Shown piece after piece: positions 35,301-41,941 of a stretch of DNA of 64,000 nt. Origin of the DNA: CAVQNQ01 sp963714205 (lineage in GTDB: Bacteria > Acidobacteriota > Terriglobia > Bryobacterales > Bryobacteraceae); the NCBI GenBank assembly GCA_963714205.1, contig CAVQNQ010000002.1, forward strand, positions 558,001 through 622,000, read 5' to 3'. Made by a program: the position numbers and the translations under genes. Within the stretch, counting starts at the first letter, position 1; each line of letters opens with the position of its first letter. The notes below the pieces were generated by a model that worked only from the letters and a program-made list of their open reading frames with translations, made no database searches and was not told where the DNA came from.

Positions 35301-35421
35301 CGGCCATTTCCTGTTCATTGAAGGTGTTCTGCAGAACGTGGACGGAGTGGTCTCGGTGAAAGCTGCGCGGATCGAAGGGCTGCCTGCGGGCGCCGCGGCG
35401 GAATCGCACGATTTCCATTGA
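32368..35421 (+). CDS. dnaE2: Error-prone DNA polymerase DnaE2 (ImuC)
   Basis: A C-family polymerase of 1017 residues, the usual DnaE2 size. It has an N-terminal PHP domain (FVELHARSAFSFLEGA, ALVDRNGVYG), the polymerase core with QGRGSAANSAVCYAL and the catalytic WPDIDIDLPSGDQRERA. Then come FQVESRAQMASLPRMRP, GFPESHAASFALLAYASAYL and an OB domain (VVRIAGSVIVRQRPGTAKGF). The start at 32368 overlaps the imuB stop; the longer open frame upstream runs through imuB in another frame. DnaE2 performs translesion synthesis and is the mutagenic polymerase of the cassette. Three overlapping genes under one promoter ensure co-expression. Confidence 0.95.
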   Translation: MTEAFVELHARSAFSFLEGAAVPEELAGACAQFGMPAMALVDRNGVYGAPRFHMAAKKAGIRAHIGSEITCTNGVSYPLLAETREGYQNLCRLITRMKLRAAKGEGAATLEELAEFSRGLICLTRHPSERLLEIFGSRHLYAEIQRHYDREEEAHNQATCERARRLGIPVAASNGSAYAEPAQRELLDVFTCVRHKTTLAEAGRRLERNSERHVKTPTEMAALFADLPEALANTLEISARLEFTLADLGYEFPRYPVGEGETQIGFLRQRVDDGARLRYRPYHERARRQIERELALIEKLGLAGYFLIVWDIVRFCREQGILAQGRGSAANSAVCYALHITAVDPVGMDLLFERFLSEERGEWPDIDIDLPSGDQRERAIQYVYQRYGQLGAAMTANLITYRGRSAAREVGKALGFEVTTLERLTGLVRAWEWKDPKDTTERQFREAGFDLTHPRVRKFFELYRMAQDLPRHLGQHSGGMVICQGQLDSVVPLEPATMPGRVVVQWDKEDCADMGIIKVDLLGLGMMAVIEESLKLIPEAYGKEVDLAHLPQDDPAVFEALQKADTVGMFQVESRAQMASLPRMRPARFYDIVVQVAIIRPGPIVGKMVHPYLNRRQGREAPDCLHPALEPVLRRTLGVPLFQEQLLRMAMIAAGFTGGEAEELRRAMGFKRSEKRMAEIEVKLRAGMQRNGIAGEAQEAIVRSITSFALYGFPESHAASFALLAYASAYLKCHYLAAFTCAMLNNQPMGFYAPAILIKDAQRHGLRVLPVDVAESEWPCTVAKGAAPALRLGLRYARGLREEAGRAIVRARPFTSVDDLALRVPELRKDELNRLAEIGALQTLEAHRRDALWQTQRAILPVGPLLAPLEETGAPSPLARMDAQERLWADYRGTGLTIGKHPMAYRREEMQARGVTPAAHLARLRNGRVVRIAGSVIVRQRPGTAKGFVFLSMEDETGIMNAIVTPDTFDRYKFQVLGGHFLFIEGVLQNVDGVVSVKAARIEGLPAGAAAESHDFH

Positions 35422-35446
35422 GGGGCGTACACTGGACATACTTCCT

Positions 35447-35626
35447 ATGAAGACGGTCGATATTCATGCCGCCAAAACTCACTTTTTCGCGCTAGTGGAA
35501 CGGGCTGCTGCTGGCGAGGAGATCGTGATCGCAAAAGCGGGAAAGCCGATGGCCCGGTTACTGCACCTGACCCCTGGGACAGGAGAGCCAAAGCTTGACT
35601 CAAGCCTAGAAGGGCGACGCGTATAG
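35447..35626 (+). CDS. Phd/YefM-type antitoxin (orphan)
   Basis: A 59-residue protein, MKTVDIHAAKTHFFALVERA at its start, with the Phd-fold pattern (AAKTHF, LVERAAAGEEIVIAKAGKP, MARLLHL). Antitoxins of this kind repress their own operon and bind a PIN/VapC or Doc toxin. No toxin frame follows: the next 108 bases hold only stops in the relevant frames, and the HigA-like gene on the other strand comes next. The gene lies 25 bases after dnaE2. It is an orphan or a remnant of a lost module. Confidence 0.8.
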   Translation: MKTVDIHAAKTHFFALVERAAAGEEIVIAKAGKPMARLLHLTPGTGEPKLDSSLEGRRV

Positions 35627-35734
35627 AAATTCCCGTAAAAAGAGGTTAACAAGCCGCAGCGGCCCTGAATTAGACCTTCCGGAAACCATCTTCCCCGATT
35701 CGCAGATCCCCCCACGCCTCGCTGAAATGCTCCT

Positions 35735-36037
35735 TTAAGCGAGGCGTGCCACGATCAAGCGGCTGTCAACCTCGTCACACGGAGCTTCCTGCGATTCCGC
35801 TCGGCGTGCCAGGAGCTCGTACTGAAGTTGCTGGTTGAGCCAGCTTTCGGCGCTGGTATCGAAAGCGATCGAGAGACGGACTGCCATCTCCGGGCTAATG
35901 CCCGCCCGCCCGCTCAGGATGCCCGATAGCGTCTTGCGGCTTACCCCGAGCGATCGGGCTGCCTCGGTCACAGTCACGCTCAACGGCTCCAGGCACAGCG
36001 TCTTGAGCACTTCGCCCGGATGCGGTGGATTATGCAT
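35735..36037 (-). CDS. HigA-like XRE antitoxin (orphan)
   Basis: A 100-residue HigA/addiction-module antidote protein: it begins MHNPPHPGEVLKTLCLEPL, and the helix-turn-helix reads TEAARSLGVSRKTLSGILSG, followed by ISPEMAVRLSIAFDTSAESW. HigB toxin genes usually lie immediately upstream of higA. Here that place is taken by homoserine dehydrogenase, whose last codons overlap the higA start by 8 bases. The antitoxin therefore has no visible toxin and is translationally coupled to an amino-acid biosynthetic gene. It may act as a plain repressor or control a toxin elsewhere. Confidence 0.85.
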   Translation of the reverse strand: MHNPPHPGEVLKTLCLEPLSVTVTEAARSLGVSRKTLSGILSGRAGISPEMAVRLSIAFDTSAESWLNQQLQYELLARRAESQEAPCDEVDSRLIVARLA

Positions 36038-36989
36038 TTATCAGTTCCACCAGATCCCCGAACACCCCGTACGCCGTCTGCTCCACGCCCGGGTCGATCG
36101 AGACCGTGCCGAACGTGCCCATCAGGTCGGTATGGAAAAGCAGCACGTTCGAGGTTCCGCGTACGGCTGCCAGGATGTCGCAGCGGTCCAGGACCTCGGC
36201 GCGCACGCGCAGCGCCACTCCGGCGCCCGTCCGCTTCGCCCGGCTGATTAGCCGCACGGTCTTGCCCTGCCGCGCCATCTCCTGCACGCGCTCGGGCGTC
36301 AGGCGCGTGATGCCGCGCGTCGATACCTGCGCCGGGGTAACGCGCGCATCCATCAGCACGTTGGCCAGCGCGGCGGTTTTGGCGGCCGAGTCCCAACCCT
36401 CCACGTCGTATGCGCCGTCGGCTTCCGTGATGCCCTTGGCGCGCGCGGCGGCCAGGCCGTCTTCGAACGAGCCGCCCCGCTCCATGGTCTCGATCACCAC
36501 TTTGCTGGTGGAATTCAGCGCGCCGGTGAAGCCCAGCAGCTTGACGCCCGGCATGGTGTGGCGCCACAGGTTGAAGATCGGAGCGCCATCCATCGCGGCC
36601 GATTCGAAGCGGAAGCCCACGCCCGCGGCGGCGGCCGCGTCGCGCAAGTCCGCGTAGGCGTGCGCCAGCGGGCCCTTATTGGCGGTGACCACGTGCATGC
36701 CCCGGGCGAAGGCCGCGCGGATATGCGAGATGGCCGGCTCACCCGTGGCGGGTTCGAGCGTGGTCAGCTCCACCACGGTATCGGCGCGGGCGGCATCCAG
36801 AAAGGCCTCAATCGAAGGCGCGCGCGGCCCGAACGGCGGGTCATCCGGCAGTCCGGCGGGGTCCACGGCGGTGCCATGGCGCAGGGTGTGGATGCCGGTG
36901 ATGCGGAACGGAAAGTCGCGGCGCTTCCGCGCGAGCAGCCGGGCCAGCGCGCGGGCCGCATTTCCGTAACCGATGAGCGCCAGTTTCAA
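36030..36989 (-). CDS. hom: Homoserine dehydrogenase family protein
   Basis: A 319-residue NAD(P)-dependent enzyme. The Rossmann loop is LALIGYGNAARALARLL. The conserved catalytic-domain motifs are VVTANKGPLAHAY, FESAAMDGAPIFNLW, FTGALNSTSKVVIETME and the long signature ADGAYDVEGWDSAAKTAAL with its active-site Lys. It reduces aspartate semialdehyde to homoserine on the way to threonine and methionine. It lacks the C-terminal ACT domain found in longer forms, so feedback by threonine is not expected through that domain. The ATG at 36989 starts the fold directly. The stop overlaps the HigA-like gene. Confidence 0.85.
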   Translation of the reverse strand: MKLALIGYGNAARALARLLARKRRDFPFRITGIHTLRHGTAVDPAGLPDDPPFGPRAPSIEAFLDAARADTVVELTTLEPATGEPAISHIRAAFARGMHVVTANKGPLAHAYADLRDAAAAAGVGFRFESAAMDGAPIFNLWRHTMPGVKLLGFTGALNSTSKVVIETMERGGSFEDGLAAARAKGITEADGAYDVEGWDSAAKTAALANVLMDARVTPAQVSTRGITRLTPERVQEMARQGKTVRLISRAKRTGAGVALRVRAEVLDRCDILAAVRGTSNVLLFHTDLMGTFGTVSIDPGVEQTAYGVFGDLVELINA

Positions 36990-37335
36990 GAGGCGAAGTC
37001 CTCTTCAGTAGCGATAGCGCCGGTAGGGCTTGTCGTTCAACCGAAAACGGCCGCGCCGAAGAGCACGCGCGCCAGGGTCGTGCCGGTCCAGGGCAATATC
37101 GGGATATCTCTTATCCCGGGTCCGTAATTCAGAACAGCTATTTTATCAGTTGGCGGTTTTCGACCTGATGAACTTAAGGGGCGGCGGCGCGAACTATAGC
37201 ATGGCGCATCGATGAGTATTTTTCCGTCCCTCAGACGCATTTGAAAATGCAACATCGGTGCAGCCTGGGCCGTCCAATCAGTGCCGAAGGGCGCTTTCGA
37301 AAACGCGGCAATCCGAAAGAAGAGCCGCTCCTCAT
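36990..37335. other. 346-base divergent spacer with a stem-loop
   Basis: This spacer lies between hom (minus) and the unrecognised gene at 37336 (plus). I see no convincing gene; a 104-residue minus-strand frame (37037-37351) lacks a ribosome site and family features. At 37100-37118 the perfect arms CGGGATA and TATCCCG enclose TCTCT. No T-tract follows on either strand, so it is more likely a regulator site or mRNA structure than a terminator. Confidence 0.4.
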
Positions 37336-38893
37336 ATGTCGGAGCCGTCACTTTCGCTGAGATCGTCCCGGGCGCAGAGCGACCTCGAAGCTTTGCTTGC
37401 CCGAATGCGGCAGCGTCTGTATCCAGAGACCATACCGGTGCTGGCCTCTTATTGGCTCAAGACGGTCTATGCCGCCGGCCATGAGCGGGCGTGGTGGACA
37501 GAGACTCAATGAACTATTGAAGCAAGCCCTCCACGAGCAGTTCCTGGACGCCCCCTCGCGTGAGGCCCTGGTTGAGATTCAGAGCTGGATCCCACCAGGA
37601 GTCCTTCGAGCCGGCAAAATGCCTGTGCCCCGCCCTCCACGATTGGGACCGTTTCGGGCTGATCTAGGCCTGGAGCGCCTCGCACCGTATATCGGCCGGC
37701 TCCTGAACGAGTGGTTATCGGCGGAAGTCGCTGGTCTACTGGTGAATGACCAAGAATTAGCCATCCTGGAGGACGGCGGCATTCCGGTTTTGGCTATCGG
37801 TAGAGCGCTGGAACGGCTGCTGGTTCGGGAGCGCCTTTCGCCGGGAACCTTGGAGACGCTCCTTCAGCCCGAACTCCTTTCCCCCCACTACGTTTACCCC
37901 GCCGATGCGGAGATCTTGCGCGACGTGGTGCTGGCTCTGCTCGGCCGCACTGAGGCGCCCACGCCACCGGTGATGCCTGCCATCGTCTTAGGTTCGGCAG
38001 GTGGGTCGGCTCTTCCGCCTGACTATAGGGAAGCAGTTCGCCGGGCGGTATTCGTACAGTGTCGGGGCCGCGAGGAGATTCGGGTTCCTATTGCGGCGGC
38101 GCAGGCTCTGGACCTTCTCAAGGGCGACCCTGTCCGGATCGGCTCCATCATTGTGACGATGGACGGCCGGTGGTGGGAGTCTGAAAACCTGCAGAGCGGG
38201 GAGCAGCACGCGGTTGTGTATAAGCCTGGGGGCCGTTTGCGAATCGACTATTCGGCGGACCACGCCAGGCTGGACGTGCCCTGGCCGGAGACGCAGCTAC
38301 GGTGGCCCGGCGGCGTCGATTTTAGAGATCCCTTCGAAATCTTCGGCCGCGAGTGGCGCGTGTCCAGTTGGGAAATGGACGGGGAACGCAGCTGGTTTCA
38401 TCTGGTGTTCTCTCGTGCCTTGCCAATGAGACAGAGTCCGCCCGCGGCGGAGCCGTCCTTTCGGCGGTCGCGTCCCGCTGCCGTCGATATGGCGTGGGCC
38501 GCCCTGGAGAATGCGCTCACCGCTTCGATTTCCGGCAAGAGCCGCGAGCCGATTGAGCAGCTCCGCCGCTCGGATTTCATTCCGCTCGGACACGCCCTCT
38601 TCGGGCTTGCGGAATCGATGACGAACCGCTGGCTGCTGAAACGCGAGACCATCGCAAGCCAGCTCAGGGCCATGCGCTATCTGGAGTCGGGGCTTTCCTT
38701 ACGGTACGGCCGCGCTCCATGGAGGATCCTTCCCGCGGCGGTTCGGGAAACGTTCCTGAAGAAGCGCCCGGACCCGCCCTTGCGGGATCTCTTGAATGAA
38801 GTATTCGATGGGTTCCCGGAGGCGTTGAGCGAGGCGACAGGCGCGGATCGGCTATCCGGCCAAGCTGCGCGCTCGCCGTCCCAGGCCGCCTGA
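37336..38893 (+). pseudogene. Unrecognised protein of about 518 residues, single-base frameshift
   Basis: The first frame, from ATG 37336, gives MSEPSLSLRSSRAQSDLEAL and on to ASYWLKTVYAAGHERAWW, then stops at 37512. The continuation, QRLNELLKQALHEQFLDAP, is in another frame and runs to 38893. Dropping one base near 37498 joins them. The protein has Leu/Arg-rich helical segments, a central region with VFVQCRGREEIRVPIAAAQA, and beta-rich phrases such as GSIIVTMDGRWWESENL and FGREWRVSSWEMDGERSW. No signal peptide, membrane helix or known catalytic motif is visible. I do not recognise the family. Its neighbour downstream is a convergent membrane protein. Confidence 0.6.
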
Positions 38894-38901
38894 TACCGGC
38901 C

Positions 38902-40494
38902 CTAAACAACTCCGGTTGAATGCGATGCGAGTTCCGGAAACTCCAAAGCGCCACGTTGCTCACCAAGGTTTGGGGCCGCTTCCGAAGGCCTTCTCGCGGA
39001 GCGCCCGCCGTACCAGATGCCGCACAGCGCCGCGGCCGTCAGCGCAAACAGAGGCAGCGGCGAAACGCCTGAGGCGGCGTAATCGCCGTACTGCCCCCCC
39101 ATGCGCGCCAGGTTCGTCAGCACCGGAAGTTGAAAGCCGCCCACGAACACGTGCAGCACCGGATCGAGCACCCCCAGCCCGCGCTCCACGTCGCGGTACA
39201 TGGCCATCGACCAGGCCTGCGCCACGGCCGCGATGGAGATGAAAAACGCCATCCGGCGAGGCAGGCGAGCCAGCACCATGGCGGCGGGCACGAACAGGAA
39301 GGGCAGCAGCGGCGCCAGGTACCGGATCCCGGTGTTGAACTGTAGCCGCGTATAGCTGATGCCGCCGCAGAACAGCCACAGGCCCAGCGGAACCAGCGTC
39401 AGCACAGCCATCTCCCGCGCGGGAATCGCCCTCCGCGAGCCGCGGTTCCAAAAGGGCGCAGCCAGCGCCAGCAGCAGCAGCGGACAGCTCGCGAACAGGC
39501 CGTAGCGGTAGTCGAAGAGGAGATGCCCCAGGATGTCGGCCTGCGGCGCCGTGAAGCCCTGGTAGCCCACGTCGATCCATTCCACCGGCGGCATCCAGTG
39601 CTGGCCGGGCAGGAACGGATTCCCGAAGCTGGCCCACTGGTAGAACCACAGCAGCAGAATTGGTCCCGCCGCGCCCAGCCCGTAGAACCAGCCGCTCCGG
39701 AACGTCCTTCCGCGGGCGACCGCGTAGAGGAACAGGCCGGCCAGCAGCACGACGCCCGAATAATCGAGCAGTAGCGACGCGCCGCCCGCCAGGCCGCCCA
39801 GGAAGTAGCGGAGCGTCTCGCCCCAGCGCGTGTCGCGGCCCGGATTCCACATCGCCAGGAAACCGATGAAGGCGAATTCGCCGAGCATCAGGTTGTGGTT
39901 GAGATACCCGGTGCGGAAGAAGACCGGCGTTCCGAAAGCGAATAGCAGGGCCAGCCAGAAACCGGCGCGATCGGAGGCGAAGACCCGGCGCAGCAGGTAA
40001 AACATGGCCACCGCCGCGAGCGCCGAGATGGGCGCCATGCAGAACATCTGCATCACAATGGCGGCGAGCGCGAATTTCACGTCATACCCGCGCCGCCAGG
40101 CTTCACGGTAAAAGGCCCGCACCATGGGCCACGGCGAATTGTAAGGCGGAGGATCCTTGACGCCGCTGGCCGCGCGTCCGCGATTCACCGCGGCCACCAC
40201 GCGATCGATCAGCGGACGGCTCAGAAAATAAGGCACCGCGCCCGCCAGGGAGGCTCCCGGATTCGCTCCGATGTGCCACCCGTAACCTTTCTTCTCGAAC
40301 AAATCCGGGTGCATGTTGGCGTAATCGTCCACGCGAAAAGAAAAGTGGTCGCCGATGGACAGGGCAAGGTAGATCTCGCGCACGGTGTTGGTGGCGACGT
40401 GGATGGAGTAGATCAGCCAGCAGCTGATAAACAACCGCACCGCGATCGTGCGTGTTGGGAAGATCCAGGGTGCGGGACGCAGAAAGGTTGCCAT
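38902..40494 (-). CDS. Multi-spanning membrane protein, glycosyltransferase-39-like
   Basis: About 530 residues with ten or more membrane helices (for example FALAAIVMQMFCMAPISALA and FLGGLAGGASLLLDYSGVV). The first periplasmic loop after the first helix contains FRVDDYANMHPDLFEKKGYG, with an acidic pair where GT-C enzymes have their catalytic Asp. The start at 40494 (MATFLRPAPW) is preferred over the longer frame, whose first 47 residues are Arg/Pro-rich and overlap the upstream epimerase. It resembles acidobacterial proteins annotated as ArnT/PMT-like, which transfer sugars from lipid carriers. The 82-base spacer to the epimerase suggests one transcript. Substrate unknown. Confidence 0.7.
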   Translation of the reverse strand: MATFLRPAPWIFPTRTIAVRLFISCWLIYSIHVATNTVREIYLALSIGDHFSFRVDDYANMHPDLFEKKGYGWHIGANPGASLAGAVPYFLSRPLIDRVVAAVNRGRAASGVKDPPPYNSPWPMVRAFYREAWRRGYDVKFALAAIVMQMFCMAPISALAAVAMFYLLRRVFASDRAGFWLALLFAFGTPVFFRTGYLNHNLMLGEFAFIGFLAMWNPGRDTRWGETLRYFLGGLAGGASLLLDYSGVVLLAGLFLYAVARGRTFRSGWFYGLGAAGPILLLWFYQWASFGNPFLPGQHWMPPVEWIDVGYQGFTAPQADILGHLLFDYRYGLFASCPLLLLALAAPFWNRGSRRAIPAREMAVLTLVPLGLWLFCGGISYTRLQFNTGIRYLAPLLPFLFVPAAMVLARLPRRMAFFISIAAVAQAWSMAMYRDVERGLGVLDPVLHVFVGGFQLPVLTNLARMGGQYGDYAASGVSPLPLFALTAAALCGIWYGGRSARRPSEAAPNLGEQRGALEFPELASHSTGVV

Positions 40495-40576
40495 AGTCCG
40501 GAGTCTGCCGATGCAAAGCGATGACCATCTATATGCGCGGCCCCGGCTTCCGAGGCTGCGGCCATGATCGGCGCGA

Positions 40577-41587
40577 TTAGAAATTGGCGGCTTCGGAAAA
40601 CGCGGCCGTGGCGGCGACCCCGCCGTTTCGCACAAACCAGTCGCGCGTGAGGCGCAGCGCTAGATCCAGCGTCACGCGCGGAGCGTAGCCGGTCAGTTCC
40701 AGCACTTTGGTAATGTCCGGCACGCGGCGCTCCATGTCCTCGAAACCTTCTTCGTAGGCCTGCGCGTACGGGACGTATTCGATTGCCACTTCAGCCCCAG
40801 TGATGGCAATCACGCGCCGGGCGAGATCTTCGATGGTCGCTTCCTCGGGGTTCCCAAGGTTGAAGACGCGGCCCGCCGCACGGTCGTTCGAGGCCAGCAG
40901 CAGCAGCCACTCCACCACGTCGGAAACATACGTGAAACAGCGCGACTGCCTGCCGCTGCCATATACCGTTAGGGGCCGGCCGCTCAGGGCCTGCTTCAAG
41001 AACCGCGGCACCACCATGCCATAGCGGCCAAGCTGTCGCGGCCCGATGGTGTTGAACAGGCGCGCCACCACCGCGGGAACCTTGTACTCCCGCCAGTAGG
41101 CCAGCGCCAGGAACTCGTCCACCATCTTGCTCGAGGCATAGCTCCAGCGCGACTTGCTGGTGGGGCCGAGGACCATGTCGCCATCCTCGCGGAAGGGCAC
41201 CACCGCGCTTTTTCCATAGACCTCGGAGGTGGAAGCTACCACGACTTTCTTTTTCTTCTTGGCCGCCATCTTGAGCACCTCTTCGGTGCCGCCGATGTTG
41301 TTGACGATGGTGTCGACGGGGCTCTCGATGATATTGAACACGCCCACCGTCGCGGCCAGGTGAAACACCACGTCGGCGCGGTCCACCAGTTCGGCCAGGA
41401 CGCTTTTGACAGCCACGCTCTCCGGCACGAATTCGAGCTGCGGGTTGCCCCTCACCTCCGCCAGGTTATCGATACTTCCCGAGGAGAGATCGTCCAGCAC
41501 CAGCACGCGGTGCCCCTTTCGGAGGCAGGCTTCCGCCAGGTGGGATCCGATGAATCCGGCGCCGCCGGTGATTAAGACAGTAGACAT
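40577..41587 (-). CDS. NAD-dependent nucleotide-sugar epimerase/dehydratase
   Basis: A 336-residue extended SDR: TVLITGGAGFIGSHLAEACL for NAD binding, HLAATVGV, the catalytic Ser-Thr in VVVASTSEVYGKS, and the Tyr-Lys pair in WSYASSKMVDEF. It then has RLFNTIGPRQ and a C-terminal sugar-nucleotide part (YGSGRQSRCFTYVSDVVEWL). This matches UDP-glucuronate decarboxylase/UDP-xylose synthase and related 4-epimerases; the exact product cannot be assigned. The start ATG at 41587 begins the Rossmann motif. The upstream 354-base spacer contains an inverted repeat CCGGT-ATA-ACCGG at 41627-41639 and a weak sigma-54-like match close to the start. It is the first gene of a minus-strand pair. Confidence 0.88.
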   Translation of the reverse strand: MSTVLITGGAGFIGSHLAEACLRKGHRVLVLDDLSSGSIDNLAEVRGNPQLEFVPESVAVKSVLAELVDRADVVFHLAATVGVFNIIESPVDTIVNNIGGTEEVLKMAAKKKKKVVVASTSEVYGKSAVVPFREDGDMVLGPTSKSRWSYASSKMVDEFLALAYWREYKVPAVVARLFNTIGPRQLGRYGMVVPRFLKQALSGRPLTVYGSGRQSRCFTYVSDVVEWLLLLASNDRAAGRVFNLGNPEEATIEDLARRVIAITGAEVAIEYVPYAQAYEEGFEDMERRVPDITKVLELTGYAPRVTLDLALRLTRDWFVRNGGVAATAAFSEAANF

Positions 41588-41790
41588 CCGGCAAACGTTT
41601 CGCACGCGCGGTGCCAATTTGCAGATCCGGTATAACCGGCTAGGATACGCGAAAAGCAGTCCCGGCATCCTAAAGAACGGGCCGGACTTCCAAGGTTTGG
41701 GATCAGGGTGGGGCTGCTTTAGTCCCCCATACCACGCGGCCGACCTAGCTGAACCAGTTCCCGGAAAACTCTCGCCACGTCACCGGATAC

Positions 41791-41823
41791 CCTATCTTTC
41801 GGACCGGGCACCTATCTTTTGGA
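41791..41823. repeat. Two 13-bp direct repeats, candidate activator sites
   Basis: CCTATCTTTCGGA and CCTATCTTTTGGA differ at one base and start 20 bases apart. They lie upstream of the sigma-54 type promoter of the spermidine-synthase-like gene, where enhancer-binding proteins normally bind. Binding is an inference; no second copy was found before the related promoter at 45573. Confidence 0.45.
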
Positions 41824-41892
41824 AACGTCAGGTCCGCGATGCCGCGCTCCGAATGCCTAAACGCCAGTAAGAACGCGCGATAGCTCCATCTC

Positions 41893-41912
41893 CGAATGGT
41901 ATCTGTTTTGCG
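41893..41912 (+). promoter_or_regulatory. Sigma-54 (RpoN) type promoter
   Basis: TGGTATCTGTTTTGCG has the -24 GG (41898-41899) and -12 GC (41910-41911) separated by exactly ten bases, with TTTTGC fitting the consensus. It lies 31 bases before the ATG at 41942, and a strong GAGGAGG ribosome site stands between them. An almost identical element occurs at 45573-45591. Confidence 0.7.
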
Positions 41913-41941
41913 ATGCTCCAGAGGAGTTTCTGAGGAGGACA

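Larger units (their letters stand above)
41588..41941. other. 354-base divergent regulatory spacer
   Basis: No gene is visible. The spacer holds an inverted repeat CCGGT-ATA-ACCGG (41627-41639) and a run GGGG...CCCC near 41711-41730. Two near-identical direct repeats, CCTATCTTTCGGA (41791-41803) and CCTATCTTTTGGA (41811-41823), are spaced exactly 20 bases apart, about two helical turns. The sigma-54 type promoter at 41893-41911 lies about 70-100 bases downstream of them, the usual distance for activator sites. CGGACC at 41800 and GGTCCG at 41831 also form an inverted pair. Confidence 0.5.

Noticed and set aside
33034..35439. 801-residue open frame antisense to dnaE2
   Set aside because: It mirrors the GC-rich codon pattern of dnaE2, is His/Ala/Gly/Arg-rich without any motif, and has no ribosome site.
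37037..37351. 104-residue minus-strand frame in the hom spacer
   Set aside because: No ribosome site, no recognisable family, and it runs across the predicted stem-loop and the start of the next gene.
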